Source: Thermodesulfovibrionia bacterium (GTDB taxonomy: Bacteria > Nitrospirota > Thermodesulfovibrionia > UBA6902 > BMS3Bbin08). From it: a DNA stretch of 41,570 bases. The translations under genes were made by a program, and so were the position numbers. The DNA lies in the NCBI GenBank assembly GCA_030694425.1, contig JAUXYI010000040.1, forward strand, positions 1-41,570, in the 5' to 3' direction. The notes below the pieces were generated by a model. The model was given only the letters and a program-made list of their open reading frames with translations. It did no database searches and was not told the DNA's origin. Below, one piece after another: positions 1-8,927 of this stretch (its first letter is position 1; the number at the start of each line of letters is the position of its first letter).

Positions 1-9
1 AGGTTTAAA

Positions 10-798
10 ATGATACGATATTTTATTTTATTGCTTATAATGCTGTTGCCCGTTGAGACATTTGCTCTTGATGCCAGTGATATTATGAAAAAATCTCAGG
101 CAGCTTTTCTCTATCAAGGCAAGGATTTTAAGGCAAGGGTGCTGATGAAACTAATAAGTAAAGGTGGTCAAGAGAGGATAAGAGAGCTTACAATGCTGAG
201 AAAAAACTATGGTGAATCCGGCGGCAACCAGAAATATTTTATGTATTTTTTTCAGCCTGCTGATGTGAAGGACATGACATTTATGGTGTATAAGTACCCC
301 GCAAAAGACGATGACAGATGGCTTTTTGTGCCTGCAATTAATATGGTACGGAGAATCGCTGCACAGGATAAGAGTTCAAGTTTTGTAGGCTCTGATTTTA
401 CTTATGAGGATATATCAGGGAGAGATATTGAGGATGATACCCACGCTATTGTAAAGGAAGAAAAACTTAGTGAAAAGGACAGTTATGTGATAAAAAGCAC
501 GCCAAAAGCTCAAGATGTAGATTATAGCTACAAAGTTTCATGGATTGATAAGGCTAATTTTCTGCCGATGAAGGAAGAATACTACGATAAAAGAGGCGAG
601 CTTTACAGGGTATTCACTGCCGATGAAGTGAAGGATGTAAAAGGCTTCCCGACGGCAACAAAAAGGACCATGAAAAATCTCCTGAGCGGCCATAGGACAG
701 AGGTTGCGTTTACAAAGACAGATTATGACATCGGGATTGAAGACAGTCTTTTCAGCGAACGCTTTTTAAAACAGCCGCCTAAAAAGTGGATTGAGTAA
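10..798 (+). CDS. Outer membrane lipoprotein-sorting (LolA-like) protein
   Basis: A 262-residue exported protein. Residues 1-19 form a signal peptide (hydrophobic FILLLIMLLP core, cut near FA-LD). The rest matches the LolA-like family usually annotated as outer membrane lipoprotein-sorting protein, recognisable from the central segment with DDRWLFVPAINMVRRIA and the following SSSFVGSDFTYED. These periplasmic half-barrel proteins are typically encoded beside an RND/MMPL exporter and an outer-membrane barrel; a barrel gene lies 1.2 kb downstream, and any exporter would lie upstream, outside the window. The ATG follows AGGTTTAAA. The likely role is carrying a lipid or lipoprotein across the periplasm; the cargo cannot be read from sequence. 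Confidence 0.8.
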   Translation: MIRYFILLLIMLLPVETFALDASDIMKKSQAAFLYQGKDFKARVLMKLISKGGQERIRELTMLRKNYGESGGNQKYFMYFFQPADVKDMTFMVYKYPAKDDDRWLFVPAINMVRRIAAQDKSSSFVGSDFTYEDISGRDIEDDTHAIVKEEKLSEKDSYVIKSTPKAQDVDYSYKVSWIDKANFLPMKEEYYDKRGELYRVFTADEVKDVKGFPTATKRTMKNLLSGHRTEVAFTKTDYDIGIEDSLFSERFLKQPPKKWIE

Positions 799-814
799 GA
801 TGAGGAGAAAAATA

Positions 815-934
815 TTAACACCCTCCCCTACATCCCCTCCCGTCCCCGGCCTCGCTCCGCGAAGCGGGGCGGGCAAGGGAGGGGAAATATTGGCAGTCCC
901 CTCTCCCCTTGCGGGAGAGGGTTAGGGTGAGGGG
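815..934. repeat. Composite G/C-rich dispersed repeat, copy 1
   Basis: The intergenic stretch begins TTAACACCCTCCCCT, continues with a CCCCTCCCGTCC arm and the palindrome CGCTCCGCGAAGCG, and ends with CCCTCTCCCCTTGCGGGAGAGGG plus GGTGAGGGG. The same composite lies inverted at 25121-25224. Its base composition is far from the AT-rich surroundings. No gene is seen in it. Confidence 0.85.
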
Positions 935-961
935 AAATTTTAACCAAAAGGAGGGTATGAA

Positions 962-1165
962 ATGAAACAAAACATGGGAACAATTGACCGTGTTGTAAGA
1001 ATTGTACTTGCTGTTGTAGTGGCGATTCTTTGTTTTACCGGACAGATAACAGGGATTGCTGCAACTGTGCTTGGTATATTCGCCGTAATTTTCATGGTAA
1101 CGAGCGCTATAGGATTTTGTCCCCTTTATGTGCCGTTTAAGATTTCAACCAGGAAGAAAGAGTAA
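962..1165 (+). CDS. DUF2892 (YgaP-like) small inner-membrane protein
   Basis: A 67-residue protein with two hydrophobic segments (about 9-28 and 32-52) joined by a short turn. The opening MKQNMGTIDRVVRI and the ending GFCPLYVPFKIST are the hallmarks of the DUF2892 family, known from the membrane part of rhodanese YgaP and many stand-alone copies. Family members are small inner-membrane proteins; the function of stand-alone forms is unknown. A strong Shine-Dalgarno sequence (AAAAGGAGG) precedes the ATG. It lies between two dispersed repeats, so it is probably its own transcription unit. Confidence 0.85.
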   Translation: MKQNMGTIDRVVRIVLAVVVAILCFTGQITGIAATVLGIFAVIFMVTSAIGFCPLYVPFKISTRKKE

Positions 1166-1224
1166 AGTTAAACAAAAAGTTAATGAACAGATACAAACGC
1201 AACAAATAAAATACTACTGCGCAG

Positions 1225-1309
1225 GTCATTCCTGCGAAAGCAGTCCCGCTAATGCGGGATGGATTCCCGCCGGAGTTTATCCCGTACTTTGATACGGGGC
1301 GGGAATGAC
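1225..1309. repeat. GTCATTCC...GGAATGAC dispersed palindromic repeat
   Basis: It opens with GTCATTCCTGCGAAAGCAG and closes with CGGGGCGGGAATGAC, enclosing GGATTCCCGCCGGAG. A close relative ends the window (41471-41569), sharing the GGAGTTTATCCCGT segment. Other members lie at 6957-7014, 8928-9104, 11006-11081, 19107-19230, 33215-33285 and 38776-38840. No gene is seen here. Confidence 0.85.
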
Positions 1310-1377
1310 AACTTTTTCTGTTACGTCATTTAATGCATTTGTATTATCCCGCAGCAAAGCAGAGATAGGAATAAAGG

Positions 1378-2052
1378 ATGAAAAGTAAGGCTGCTGAGGT
1401 TTTTAACCAGTATGCAGAAGACTATGATAGGTGGTTTGATACCTTAGAAGGAAAGGTGCTTTTTGAAATGGAGGTTAAGGCAGTTAGGCTCCTTATGAAA
1501 AACCTTGAAAGACCTTTTCTTGAAATTGGCGTGGGCACAGGGAAGTTTGCAGAGGAGTTAGGAATAGATTTTGGCATAGACCCCTCTTCTAAGGTCTTAG
1601 GGATAGCAGAGAGGCGTGGTATAAAAGTAAAAAAGGCAAGAGGAGAAAGCCTTCCATTTAGCGATGAGTCTTTTGGTGCTGTATTTATACTCTTTACACT
1701 CTGTTTTGTGGAAGACCCGCAGACAGTATTAGCTGAAACTGAAAGGGTGCTGAAGAAAGGCGGAGGGCTGATTATCGGGATAATTAACAGGGAAAGTCCA
1801 TGGGGTCAGCTTTATCTAAAAAAGAAGGCTGAGGCACATCCTATTTACACACACGCAAGATTTTATAGCATTAATGAGGTTACAAAAATGATAGAAAAGG
1901 CAGGGATGGAAGTCGGAGCATATTCTTCAACACTCCGCCAGTCGCCATCTGAAATACTTCATGAAGAATCTGTATATAACCATCTTGTAGAAAATGCAGG
2001 ATTTGTGTGTATTCTGGCAAGAAAACATTTGGAGATGACTAATGATAATTAA
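1378..2052 (+). CDS. Class I SAM-dependent methyltransferase
   Basis: A 224-residue Rossmann-fold methyltransferase. Motif I is FLEIGVGTGKFAEELG (about 48-63), followed by the acidic post-I strand FGIDPS. Motif post-II is the SLPFSDESFGAVFILFTLCF segment, and VLKKGGGLIIGI matches the UbiE/Methyltransf_11 style. The substrate is not determinable. The last 11 bases overlap the start of the outer-membrane protein gene, so the two are probably translated together. The length is normal for the family. Confidence 0.8.
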   Translation: MKSKAAEVFNQYAEDYDRWFDTLEGKVLFEMEVKAVRLLMKNLERPFLEIGVGTGKFAEELGIDFGIDPSSKVLGIAERRGIKVKKARGESLPFSDESFGAVFILFTLCFVEDPQTVLAETERVLKKGGGLIIGIINRESPWGQLYLKKKAEAHPIYTHARFYSINEVTKMIEKAGMEVGAYSSTLRQSPSEILHEESVYNHLVENAGFVCILARKHLEMTNDN

Positions 2053-3325
2053 TAAAAATGAGAAAGTACAGAACAAAAAATGCAGATTCATTATTGTTCT
2101 ACTTTTATTATCTATTATTTATCTGTCGTCTTCGTATGCAACCGCATCAGATACCTCTATTCACGGTTTTTTTCAGGGCAATTATTCTGCTGACCTGGAT
2201 GGCGCAAATCCTGACGGTAGAAATTTCAAATGGGCAGAGGAGAGACTCCAGTTAAAACTTGATGCAAATAAAGAACCATTTCATCTATTTTTTAAAACTG
2301 ATGCCTTTTATGACCATATTGATGAAGAAGCCGAAGTAGAGTTAAGGGAAGGGTATATTGACTTTACATCTTCAGGATGGGATTTAAGAATTGGCAGGCA
2401 GGTTATCACATGGGGACTTGGCGATTTAATTTTTATAAATGACGTATTTCCTAAAGACTATGAGGCATTTTTCTCCGGAAGGCCGATGGAATACCTTAAA
2501 AAGGGCGTTGACAGTGTAAAGATTGGCGTTTATCCTTCTTTTGTTTCCGCAGAATTAATTATTATCCCGTTTTTTGAGCCTAATAGTTATCCTAAGAGTG
2601 AAAGGTTCTGGATGTTTGACCCAATGCCGTCTGTTACAAACCGCAGCGAGCATGAACCTACAAGCAGGATGCGTAATACTGAAATAGCCTTAAGGGCATA
2701 TCGTGATATAGCAGGATTTGATGCCTCAATCTATATATATAAGGGATTTTACAGACAGCCTTCTATGCTTCCGGATAGTATGTCATCAACAACAAAGATT
2801 GACTTTTTTTATCGTAAACTTTCTGTTTATGGAGCGAGTTTGCAGGGCAGGGCGCTAAATGGGGTTTTAAGTCTTGAGGCTGGTTATTATGATTCAAGAG
2901 AGGACAGAAAAGGGGTTGACCCAATGATTCCAAATTCCCACTCAAAATTTCTAATCGGGTATCAGAGACAGATGTGGGAAGACTTTACCATAGGGCTTCA
3001 ATATTATGTTGAATATATGCATGACTATTTAAAGTATGTAATAAATCAGCCAGCAGGATTTCCGAAAGACAAGAGACTGCACGAGCTTACCGCTGTAAGA
3101 CTTACACAATTATTAAGACATCAGACAATGAAACTTTCTTTATTTTCTTTTTATAGTCCGTCTGATGGTGACTATCTGTTAAATCCGGAGGTTAAATACA
3201 ACTTCTCTGATTATGTATGGGCAGCTGCTGGAGCAAATATATTTGGAGGCGGTGAGGTATGGAGTCAGTTTGGTCAGCTAAGAAAAAATGATAATCTATA
3301 TTTACAGTTGAGATATGAGTTTTAG
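2042..3325 (+). CDS. Putative outer-membrane beta-barrel protein (DUF1302/porin-like)
   Basis: A 427-residue protein starting with a long signal peptide: a basic N-region (residues 1-15), a hydrophobic core near 16-31 and a probable cut after SYATA. The remainder alternates polar and aromatic residues as in a transmembrane beta-barrel and ends LYLQLRYEF, an aromatic C-terminal residue typical of BAM substrates. Conserved-looking features include RIGRQVITWGLGDLIF and DVFPKDYEAFF, which resemble the DUF1302/alginate-export-like barrels that accompany LolA-like proteins and RND exporters. That neighbourhood match (the LolA-like gene at 10-798) supports a role in export across the outer membrane. 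Family assignment is tentative. Confidence 0.65.
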   Translation: MIINKNEKVQNKKCRFIIVLLLLSIIYLSSSYATASDTSIHGFFQGNYSADLDGANPDGRNFKWAEERLQLKLDANKEPFHLFFKTDAFYDHIDEEAEVELREGYIDFTSSGWDLRIGRQVITWGLGDLIFINDVFPKDYEAFFSGRPMEYLKKGVDSVKIGVYPSFVSAELIIIPFFEPNSYPKSERFWMFDPMPSVTNRSEHEPTSRMRNTEIALRAYRDIAGFDASIYIYKGFYRQPSMLPDSMSSTTKIDFFYRKLSVYGASLQGRALNGVLSLEAGYYDSREDRKGVDPMIPNSHSKFLIGYQRQMWEDFTIGLQYYVEYMHDYLKYVINQPAGFPKDKRLHELTAVRLTQLLRHQTMKLSLFSFYSPSDGDYLLNPEVKYNFSDYVWAAAGANIFGGGEVWSQFGQLRKNDNLYLQLRYEF

Positions 3326-3447
3326 CTTAAATACAAATAAATTGTTAATAGAGTATAAATATTAAAAACTAATTGGTCAATGCAAATGGAATAACAAAAG
3401 TATTTCATCAAGAATTATCCGCTATCTGGGTTGAAAAATCTCCTAAT

Positions 3448-3476
3448 TTGACTTACATTGTAATTTAATGTAATAT
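3448..3476 (+). promoter_or_regulatory. Promoter with palindromic operator for the DUF433/DUF5615 pair
   Basis: TTGACT (3448-3453), a 17-bp spacer and TAATAT (3471-3476) make a near-ideal sigma-70 promoter. The spacer and hexamer edges form the inverted repeat TTACATT-N7-AATGTAA (3453-3473). An antitoxin bound there would block polymerase, as expected for an autoregulated toxin-antitoxin operon. The ribosome binding site is AAGGAGGTGAT (3487-3497), the full anti-SD complement. Confidence 0.75.
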
Positions 3477-3500
3477 ATTAACATACAAGGAGGTGATGAT

Positions 3501-3917
3501 ATGCCGACAGCTCAAAAAAGTTTGAGGGTTCCGGAGAATATTCTAAAAGAGATAGATAAGATAGCGAAGGAGGCGAAAAAGGATTTCACCGCTGTGACCA
3601 ATGAACTTCTAAAAGAAGCCATAAAAACCCACCGTTGTCCGGGAATAATCTTTACTGAAGGCACAAGCGGAAAAAGGGCAAGGGTTGCAGGAACAGGGAT
3701 AGAGGTATGGGAGATTATCGCGACTTACAAAAGTGTTGCCAATGATTTTAAACGGCTGAGTAAGGCATATAGCTGGCTTACAGTACAGCAGCTTAAATCT
3801 GCCATAGGCTATTACAGATTATATACAAAAGAGATAGATGACCTTATAGCTGAAAACGAAAGCTGGACACCTGAAAAAATCCGGGGAAAATATCCGTTTC
3901 TGTCAGAAGGCAGTTAG
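3501..3917 (+). CDS. DUF433 antitoxin with ribbon-helix-helix N-terminus
   Basis: A 138-residue protein in two parts. Residues about 5-45 (QKSLRVPENILKEIDKIAKE through TNELLKEAI) look like a ribbon-helix-helix DNA-binding unit. Residues about 50-135 match DUF433: GTSGKRARVAGTGIEVWEII, then a helix-turn-helix-like LTVQQLKSAIGYY. DUF433 proteins are the usual antitoxin partners of DUF5615 PIN-like toxins, and such a gene follows after 12 bp. The palindrome at 3453-3473 is the likely operator. A rich Shine-Dalgarno fixes the ATG. Confidence 0.8.
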   Translation: MPTAQKSLRVPENILKEIDKIAKEAKKDFTAVTNELLKEAIKTHRCPGIIFTEGTSGKRARVAGTGIEVWEIIATYKSVANDFKRLSKAYSWLTVQQLKSAIGYYRLYTKEIDDLIAENESWTPEKIRGKYPFLSEGS

Positions 3918-3929
3918 AACAGGGATGAA

Positions 3930-4274
3930 ATGAAATTTTACATAGATGAGGATTTGAACCCGAAGATTGCAGAGGTGCTTAGAAAAAATGGAATAGATGC
4001 CATTAGCGCTAAAGAGGCAGGAATGCTCCAGGCAAGTGACCTTGAACAAATGAAATATGCAGCTTCTACAAAACGCTGTATGGTGACAAGAAACAGAAAT
4101 GACTTTATCAAACTTACAGTCCAGTTTTTCAATGAGCACAGACATCATTACGGTGTGCTTATAATACCGGGGTCATATCCGGGTGACAGGTTTGCTCTTG
4201 CGGCAAAAGCCCTTAAAAGATATGCCTTAAAATACAAAGAGGGGATGACACCTTACAGTATAGATTTTCTTTAA
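3930..4274 (+). CDS. DUF5615 PIN-like toxin
   Basis: A 114-residue protein of the DUF5615 (Mut7-C-like, PIN-fold) family. It starts MKFYIDEDLNPKIAEVLRKN, with the acidic pair of a PIN active site at the end of strand 1, and has CMVTRNRNDFIKL in the middle and GVLIIPG further on. Family members are predicted metal-dependent ribonuclease toxins paired with DUF433 antitoxins. The gene follows its antitoxin by 12 bp in one operon and is intact, so the module is probably functional. Confidence 0.8.
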   Translation: MKFYIDEDLNPKIAEVLRKNGIDAISAKEAGMLQASDLEQMKYAASTKRCMVTRNRNDFIKLTVQFFNEHRHHYGVLIIPGSYPGDRFALAAKALKRYALKYKEGMTPYSIDFL

Positions 4275-4300
4275 ATTGCCCGAACAAATCAAATGATACT

Positions 4301-5101
4301 TTACTTAAAACTCTGTTCTTCTGAGGGGAATGAACCTTGCTCTATCTCTTCCTTATAAGTTTTAATTGCCTTTAAAGCCTCTTCTTTTAAATTCGCATAT
4401 CTCTTTATAAACTTTGGTACAAACCTTTCAAATAAACCAAGGACATCATGCAGCACAAGTACCTGTCCATCACAGTATGTCCCTGCTCCAATTCCAATTG
4501 TTGGTATGGAGAGTTCTTCCGTTATTTTTTTTGCGAGGCCCATTGGTATTGCCTCAAGCAGCACGGAAAACGCCCCTGCATCCTCTACAATATGCGCCTC
4601 TTCTATTAGTTTTCTGGCTGCCTCTTCAGTTTTGCCCTGAACTTTGTAACCGCCCATTCTGTGGATTGATTGAGGAGTAAGCCCGATATGCGCCATAACC
4701 GGAATATCTGATTTTGTCATTGCCTTGATATGGTCAGCTACCTCTGAGCCGCCTTCAAGTTTTATTGCAGCTGTGCCTGCCTCTTTTAAAAATCTTCCTG
4801 CATTTTTAACTGCATCTTCAACGCTTGATTGGTAGGACATAAAAGGCATATCTCCTATTACCATTGCATTTTTTGCAGCCCTTACGACCATTTTTGCATG
4901 ATAAATCATTTCATCCATTGTTACAGGCAGGGTGTTTTCATGCCCCTGAACAACCATGCCAAGTGAATCCCCAACAAGGATGACGTCTATTCCTGCTTCG
5001 TCCACAATCTGTGCAAACGGATAATCATATGCAGTAAGCATGGTAATTTTTTTACTTTCTTTTTTTTTCTTTAGAAAATCATGAACTGTAAATCTTGGCA
5101 T
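4301..5101 (-). CDS. panB: 3-methyl-2-oxobutanoate hydroxymethyltransferase
   Basis: A 266-residue enzyme transferring a hydroxymethyl group from 5,10-methylene-THF to 2-oxoisovalerate to make ketopantoate, the first step to pantothenate and CoA. Visible motifs are [19 protein letters not shown] (about 19-37), [19 protein letters not shown] with metal- and substrate-binding residues, IKLEGG, and [20 protein letters not shown] near residue 138. Length is normal. A GGAG Shine-Dalgarno precedes the ATG. It lies 217 bp downstream of metF, a short gap with no recognised element. The substrate link through methylene-THF fits this one-carbon block. Confidence 0.95.
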   Translation of the reverse strand: MPRFTVHDFLKKKKESKKITMLTAYDYPFAQIVDEAGIDVILVGDSLGMVVQGHENTLPVTMDEMIYHAKMVVRAAKNAMVIGDMPFMSYQSSVEDAVKNAGRFLKEAGTAAIKLEGGSEVADHIKAMTKSDIPVMAHIGLTPQSIHRMGGYKVQGKTEEAARKLIEEAHIVEDAGAFSVLLEAIPMGLAKKITEELSIPTIGIGAGTYCDGQVLVLHDVLGLFERFVPKFIKRYANLKEEALKAIKTYKEEIEQGSFPSEEQSFK

Positions 5102-5318
5102 AAAATTGTCTCCGGAAGGAAATTATCAATCTACTACTTCAATTAATTCTAAATCAAAGGTAAGGTCTTTTATTTTTGAAAATAAAAAATTAAACCCTAC
5201 TTAACAGTATAACATATAAAGAAAAGGCAGAGTAAAGAATCAGAGGATGTGTCCTTTGAATTTATACTTTCAAGATAAGAATATATTTTTTATTAAAAGT
5301 TATTCACTTTTCACTATC

Positions 5319-6200
5319 TTAAAGCAATCCGGCTCTTTCCATTATGGCAGGGACTTTGTCCTCTGCTCCGATTGCCATGATATGCACGCCGTCGCAGATT
5401 TTTTCGTCTTTCAATTGTTTTATATGCCTTGCAGCAATCTTTATTCCTGCATCCAGAGCGCCTTCCTTTCCGGCAGCCTTGATTTCATCAATCAAATCCT
5501 GCGGAACCCTTATGCCCGGAACAAATTTATTCATGTAATTTGCCATGCCCGCGCTTTTCAGCAATACTATGCCTGCAAGAATTTTTACAGGAAATTTTCT
5601 GGCGAATTTCACGAATTCTTTGAATTTCTCAATATCATATATTGCCTGTGTCTGGAAAAATTTAGCGCCTGTCTTCACTTTTTTCTCAAATTTCATAAGC
5701 TGAGGCTCAACCGGGTTTGCTTCAGGTGTGACAACAGCGCCCTGAAAAAAGTTAGTAGAGCCCTTCATCTCATTGCCCATCATATCTTTGCCGTTATTAA
5801 GTGAATTGACAATTCCAAGAAGTTGGACGGATTCAACATCATAAACAGGTTTTGCCTCTTTGTGATCTCCTGCATTAGGATGGTCGCCGGTCATGCACAG
5901 GACGTTTTTTATTCCAAGCACGCTCGCTCCGAGTAAATCAGATTGTAATCCTATTCTGTTGCGGTCCCTGCACGTCATCTGAAGTATTGGTTCAAGCCCC
6001 ATATCAAGCAGTAACTTGCATATAGCCATGGAGCATATTCTCATGACTGCTGACTGATTATCAGTAACATTAACTGCATCTAATTTGCCTTTGAGCATTT
6101 CAGCATGATGGAGCATCTCTTTAATGTCCGTGCCTTTTGGCGGTCCTACCTCTGCTGTGACAACAAATTTTCCTGAATCAAAAGCGTTTTTAAAACTCAC
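5319..6200 (-). CDS. metF: Methylenetetrahydrofolate reductase
   Basis: A 293-residue TIM-barrel flavoenzyme reducing 5,10-methylene-THF to 5-methyl-THF. It shows the N-terminal FVVTAEVGPPKGTD (catalytic Glu region), DAVNVTDNQSAVMR, PILQMTCRDRNRIGLQSDLLG and the FAD/folate-binding TGDHPNAGDH. KTGAKFFQTQAIYD is also typical. Its ATG overlaps the end of metV by 4 bp. This metF-metV pairing is known from acetogens and other Wood-Ljungdahl organisms, where the two form one reductase; the nearby folD, formyl-THF cyclo-ligase and CooC-like genes point the same way. It may feed methyl-THF to the corrinoid protein as well as to methionine synthesis. Confidence 0.93.
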   Translation of the reverse strand: MSFKNAFDSGKFVVTAEVGPPKGTDIKEMLHHAEMLKGKLDAVNVTDNQSAVMRICSMAICKLLLDMGLEPILQMTCRDRNRIGLQSDLLGASVLGIKNVLCMTGDHPNAGDHKEAKPVYDVESVQLLGIVNSLNNGKDMMGNEMKGSTNFFQGAVVTPEANPVEPQLMKFEKKVKTGAKFFQTQAIYDIEKFKEFVKFARKFPVKILAGIVLLKSAGMANYMNKFVPGIRVPQDLIDEIKAAGKEGALDAGIKIAARHIKQLKDEKICDGVHIMAIGAEDKVPAIMERAGLL

Positions 6201-6868
6201 TTTTTTGCCTCCTCCTTTTTCTCGCGTATATTCAGTTTCATGGGTTTCTTATGTGCAGACCAGTCTTTAGGTTTGGCTATTTCCCTCATATCTTCAAGTT
6301 TATTAATACGTTTCATCCTGTTATATATCCTTACCCATGCACATTCTATATCAGGACTTACCTCGCATTTTCCCTCATTTGTTCCTCCGCAAGGTCCGTT
6401 TAAAAGCCCTTTTGGGCAGGCTGTTACAGGACATATCCCGCCTGTTTTATCAAGTATGCATTTGCCGCACAAAGAACACCTTTCATCAAACATCTGAAGC
6501 CTTGTCATATTGCCAAGGAACAGTGTGTCATTCGTTGGATATACAGGCTTGTCTTCATATAGTTCAACAGCAGTCTGGGTTCCGGCGCCGCAGGACATTA
6601 CGAGAATACAATCTGCTTCTGCAATAGCATCTTTAAACGGCTTGAGTTCCACCTTCGTGCCTAAAACCTGACAGCCTGTTTTTGCGACAAAACTACCGGT
6701 AATTTTTTTACCTTCTGCATCAAGAGTTTCTTTCATTGCCTTGAGTTCCGGCTCGCCTCCTGTTGCGCAGAGAGATGCACACTCTGAACAGCCAATGAGG
6801 AAAAAACTTTTGTAATTTTTAATGTTTTCCATTAATTCCTGAAGGTCTCGTTTTGCAGTGATTATCAT
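6197..6868 (-). CDS. metV: MetV-like methylenetetrahydrofolate reductase partner, cysteine-rich
   Basis: A 223-residue protein of the MetV / methylene-THF reductase C-terminal family. It carries conserved cysteines in an N-terminal part (FLIGCSECASLCATGGEPE, about 23-41; LVMSCGAGTQ near 90) and a C-terminal cluster (ERCSLCGKCILDKTGG, CPVTACPKGLLNGPCGG) suited to binding zinc or iron-sulfur. MetV partners MetF in acetogen-type reductases and may pass electrons. A good Shine-Dalgarno (AAGGAGG) precedes the ATG. The 4-bp overlap with metF implies translational coupling and equal stoichiometry. Confidence 0.88.
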   Translation of the reverse strand: MIITAKRDLQELMENIKNYKSFFLIGCSECASLCATGGEPELKAMKETLDAEGKKITGSFVAKTGCQVLGTKVELKPFKDAIAEADCILVMSCGAGTQTAVELYEDKPVYPTNDTLFLGNMTRLQMFDERCSLCGKCILDKTGGICPVTACPKGLLNGPCGGTNEGKCEVSPDIECAWVRIYNRMKRINKLEDMREIAKPKDWSAHKKPMKLNIREKKEEAKK

Positions 6869-6879
6869 TTATTCCTCCT

Positions 6880-7254
6880 TAAATATCAGCCACAGATATA
6901 CACGGATTACATATATATTTTAATATTAATGAGTCCGTTATGTTAAGCTCGTTTCTGTCATTCTGGCTTGTCCAGAATCCTTATCAAGAAAGATTCCGAA
7001 CAAGTCGGAATGACAAACCCGACAGGTGGCAATGACACGAAATGTAGCATTATTATGGATGTATTTAATTATTCTATTTGTTATATTCGTGAACATTTGT
7101 GTCAATTAGTGGCTAAATACTATTCCTTTACTCCAGCGAATCTCTTATTTATCAGCCACGAATAAACACGAATTACACAACTCATTTAAATAGTTTTAAT
7201 TTTTTTAATTTAAAATTTTTTCTGTGTTAATCTGTGTTAATCTGTAGCTAAGTT
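6880..7254. repeat. Intergenic repeat cluster between metV and folD
   Basis: This 386-bp gap holds no convincing gene. It contains partial CACAGATATACACGGATTAC-type repeats near 6889 and 7153, a GTCATTCTGGCTTGTCCAGAAT...GGAATGAC element (6957-7014), and TCTGTGTTAATCTGTGTTAA near 7220. The CAC-rich and GTG-rich ends are inverted and could pair over the interval. Confidence 0.7.
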
Positions 7255-8166
7255 CTATATCTTTATTCCTGCATGCATCTTAGCTGACGTAACAGTGTTT
7301 TTCATGAGCATAGTAATGGTCATTGGTCCGACGCCGCCGGGCACAGGAGTGATAGCCCCTGCTATCTCCTTGGCCTTATCAAAGTCAACGTCACCCTTTA
7401 GGATAGGCACCATCTTGCCTGTCTTTTCGCTTTTCTTCTCGCCAACGCGGTTGACGCCGACGTCTATAACGCAAGCGCCTGGCTTGATCCATTCAGGTTT
7501 GACAAGGTGCGGCACACCAGCGGCAACGATGAGGATGTCGGCTCTCTTACAGTGGGCTTCAAGGTTCTTCGTGCCTGTATGCACGATAGTGACCGTGGCA
7601 TTGGCGCCCCTGCCTTTCTGAAGCATGATGTTGGCGATAGGCTTGCCGACGATATTAGAGCGGCCTACAACAACAACTTCAGCTCCGGAGGTCTCAAAAC
7701 CTGAGCGCACAATCAGTTCCTGGATGCCTGCGGGTGTGCAGGGCAGAAACTTAGCCTCAGGGCCGCCTATCATCAGACGTCCGACATTGATAGGGTGGAA
7801 GCAGTCTACGTCTTTGTCGGGGTCTATAGCGTTAAGCACCTTCTTTTCATCAATGTGCTTGGGAAGAGGAAGCTGTACAAGGATACCGTGTATCTTTGGG
7901 TCATTATTGTACTTGTCAACGAGCTTGAGCAGAGCAGCCTCGGATATGTCCTCGGGCTGGTCATCCTGAATTGAATTAAAACCAAGCTCGTGAGCAGTTT
8001 TTTGTTTGCCGGTAACATAGCTGACCGAGGCGGGATTTTTGCCCACCAGGATGGTAACCAGCCCTGGCACGACCCCATGCTTATCCTTTAACTCGGCTAT
8101 TTCCTTCTTAAGCTCTTCCCTTATCTGTGCGGCGATTTCCGTGCCGCTTATTATCTTTGCAGACAT
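7255..8166 (-). CDS. folD: Bifunctional methylene-THF dehydrogenase / methenyl-THF cyclohydrolase
   Basis: A 303-residue FolD interconverting 5,10-methylene-THF, methenyl-THF and 10-formyl-THF. Motifs in order: SYVTGKQKTAHELGF with the catalytic Lys near 54, GILVQLPLPKHIDE with the active-site Gln, DVDCFHPINVGR, PCTPAGIQELI, the dinucleotide-binding VVVGRSNIVGKPIANIM, and GAITPVPGGVGPMT. AAGGAGG precedes the ATG. The gene is visibly richer in G+C than its neighbours: three 60-base lines give 27, 29 and 33 G+C, against 23 in a line of adjacent folE. That may mean later acquisition than metF/metV. It supplies the substrate of MetF. Confidence 0.95.
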   Translation of the reverse strand: MSAKIISGTEIAAQIREELKKEIAELKDKHGVVPGLVTILVGKNPASVSYVTGKQKTAHELGFNSIQDDQPEDISEAALLKLVDKYNNDPKIHGILVQLPLPKHIDEKKVLNAIDPDKDVDCFHPINVGRLMIGGPEAKFLPCTPAGIQELIVRSGFETSGAEVVVVGRSNIVGKPIANIMLQKGRGANATVTIVHTGTKNLEAHCKRADILIVAAGVPHLVKPEWIKPGACVIDVGVNRVGEKKSEKTGKMVPILKGDVDFDKAKEIAGAITPVPGGVGPMTITMLMKNTVTSAKMHAGIKI

Positions 8167-8204
8167 ATTCTTCCTCCTTAACTGTTTAAATCTATTTTAA
8201 AATC

Positions 8205-8326
8205 TAACCACAGAAAAACACAAAGAAAAATATTATTAAATTTAGCCGCAGATTTCACAGATAAAAATGTTCTTAAAAAAAATTTTAATATCTGTGTCAA
8301 TCTGCGCAATCTGTGGCTAAAACTTT
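8205..8326. repeat. CACAGAT-type repeat able to fold on itself
   Basis: The left arm TTTAGCCGCAGATTTCACAG and the right arm CAATCTGTGGCTAAA are inverted, with ATCTGTGTCAATCTGCG between. It fills the folD-folE gap. Relatives lie at 10523-10602, 7153-7252 and 39692-39825. Confidence 0.75.
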
Positions 8327-8331
8327 AATTA

Positions 8332-8895
8332 TCAGTCTCGTTTCTTTATCAATTCAAGCAGCTCTGACCGTGTTGATTCCTTTGTTCTGAATATGCCTCT
8401 TACCGCTGAGGTCACTGTCCTTGCTCCGGGTTTTTTTGTGCCTCTCATGGATAGACATAGGTGTTCAGCATCTATTATTACCATTGCACCTCTGGGTTTT
8501 AATTTTTCCATAATCATATTTGCAAGTTGTGCTGTCAGACGCTCCTGCACCTGAGGTCTTTTTGCCAGAATCTCAACTGCCTTTGCAAGCTCACTTAAGC
8601 CAACTATTCTTCCTCCTGCAGGAATATACGCAACGTGGGCTTTGCCTATAAAAGGCAGCAAATGATGTTCACATATTGAGTAAAAGGGTATATCCTTTAA
8701 AAGAACCAGTTCATCATGGCTTTCACCCTCTATTGGTTTTAATATTTCTTCTGTTGGCGTATTCAGCCCTGAAAATATCTCCTCATACATATCAGCTATG
8801 CGCTGAGGAGTATTTTTAAGCCCGGCTCTTTGTGGGTCTTCGCCTATTCCTTCAAGGAGCATTTTTACGGCTTTTATGATTTTTTTCTTATCCAT
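8332..8895 (-). CDS. folE: GTP cyclohydrolase I
   Basis: A 187-residue enzyme converting GTP to 7,8-dihydroneopterin triphosphate, the entry to tetrahydrofolate synthesis. It has [36 protein letters not shown] with the zinc-binding Cys and His, [20 protein letters not shown], and the C-terminal [20 protein letters not shown] with the second zinc Cys. Length is normal for the bacterial homodecamer subunit. The Shine-Dalgarno is weak. It sits within the folate/C1 block, separated from folD by a 165-bp repeat. Confidence 0.95.
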   Translation of the reverse strand: MDKKKIIKAVKMLLEGIGEDPQRAGLKNTPQRIADMYEEIFSGLNTPTEEILKPIEGESHDELVLLKDIPFYSICEHHLLPFIGKAHVAYIPAGGRIVGLSELAKAVEILAKRPQVQERLTAQLANMIMEKLKPRGAMVIIDAEHLCLSMRGTKKPGARTVTSAVRGIFRTKESTRSELLELIKKRD

Positions 8896-8927
8896 CGCAA
8901 GTTCTGCTGTTTATACGGACAATATTT

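Noticed and set aside
5247-5804. A 185-codon plus-strand frame opposite metF.
   Set aside because: It is a shadow of metF; the minus-strand protein is clearly the real one.
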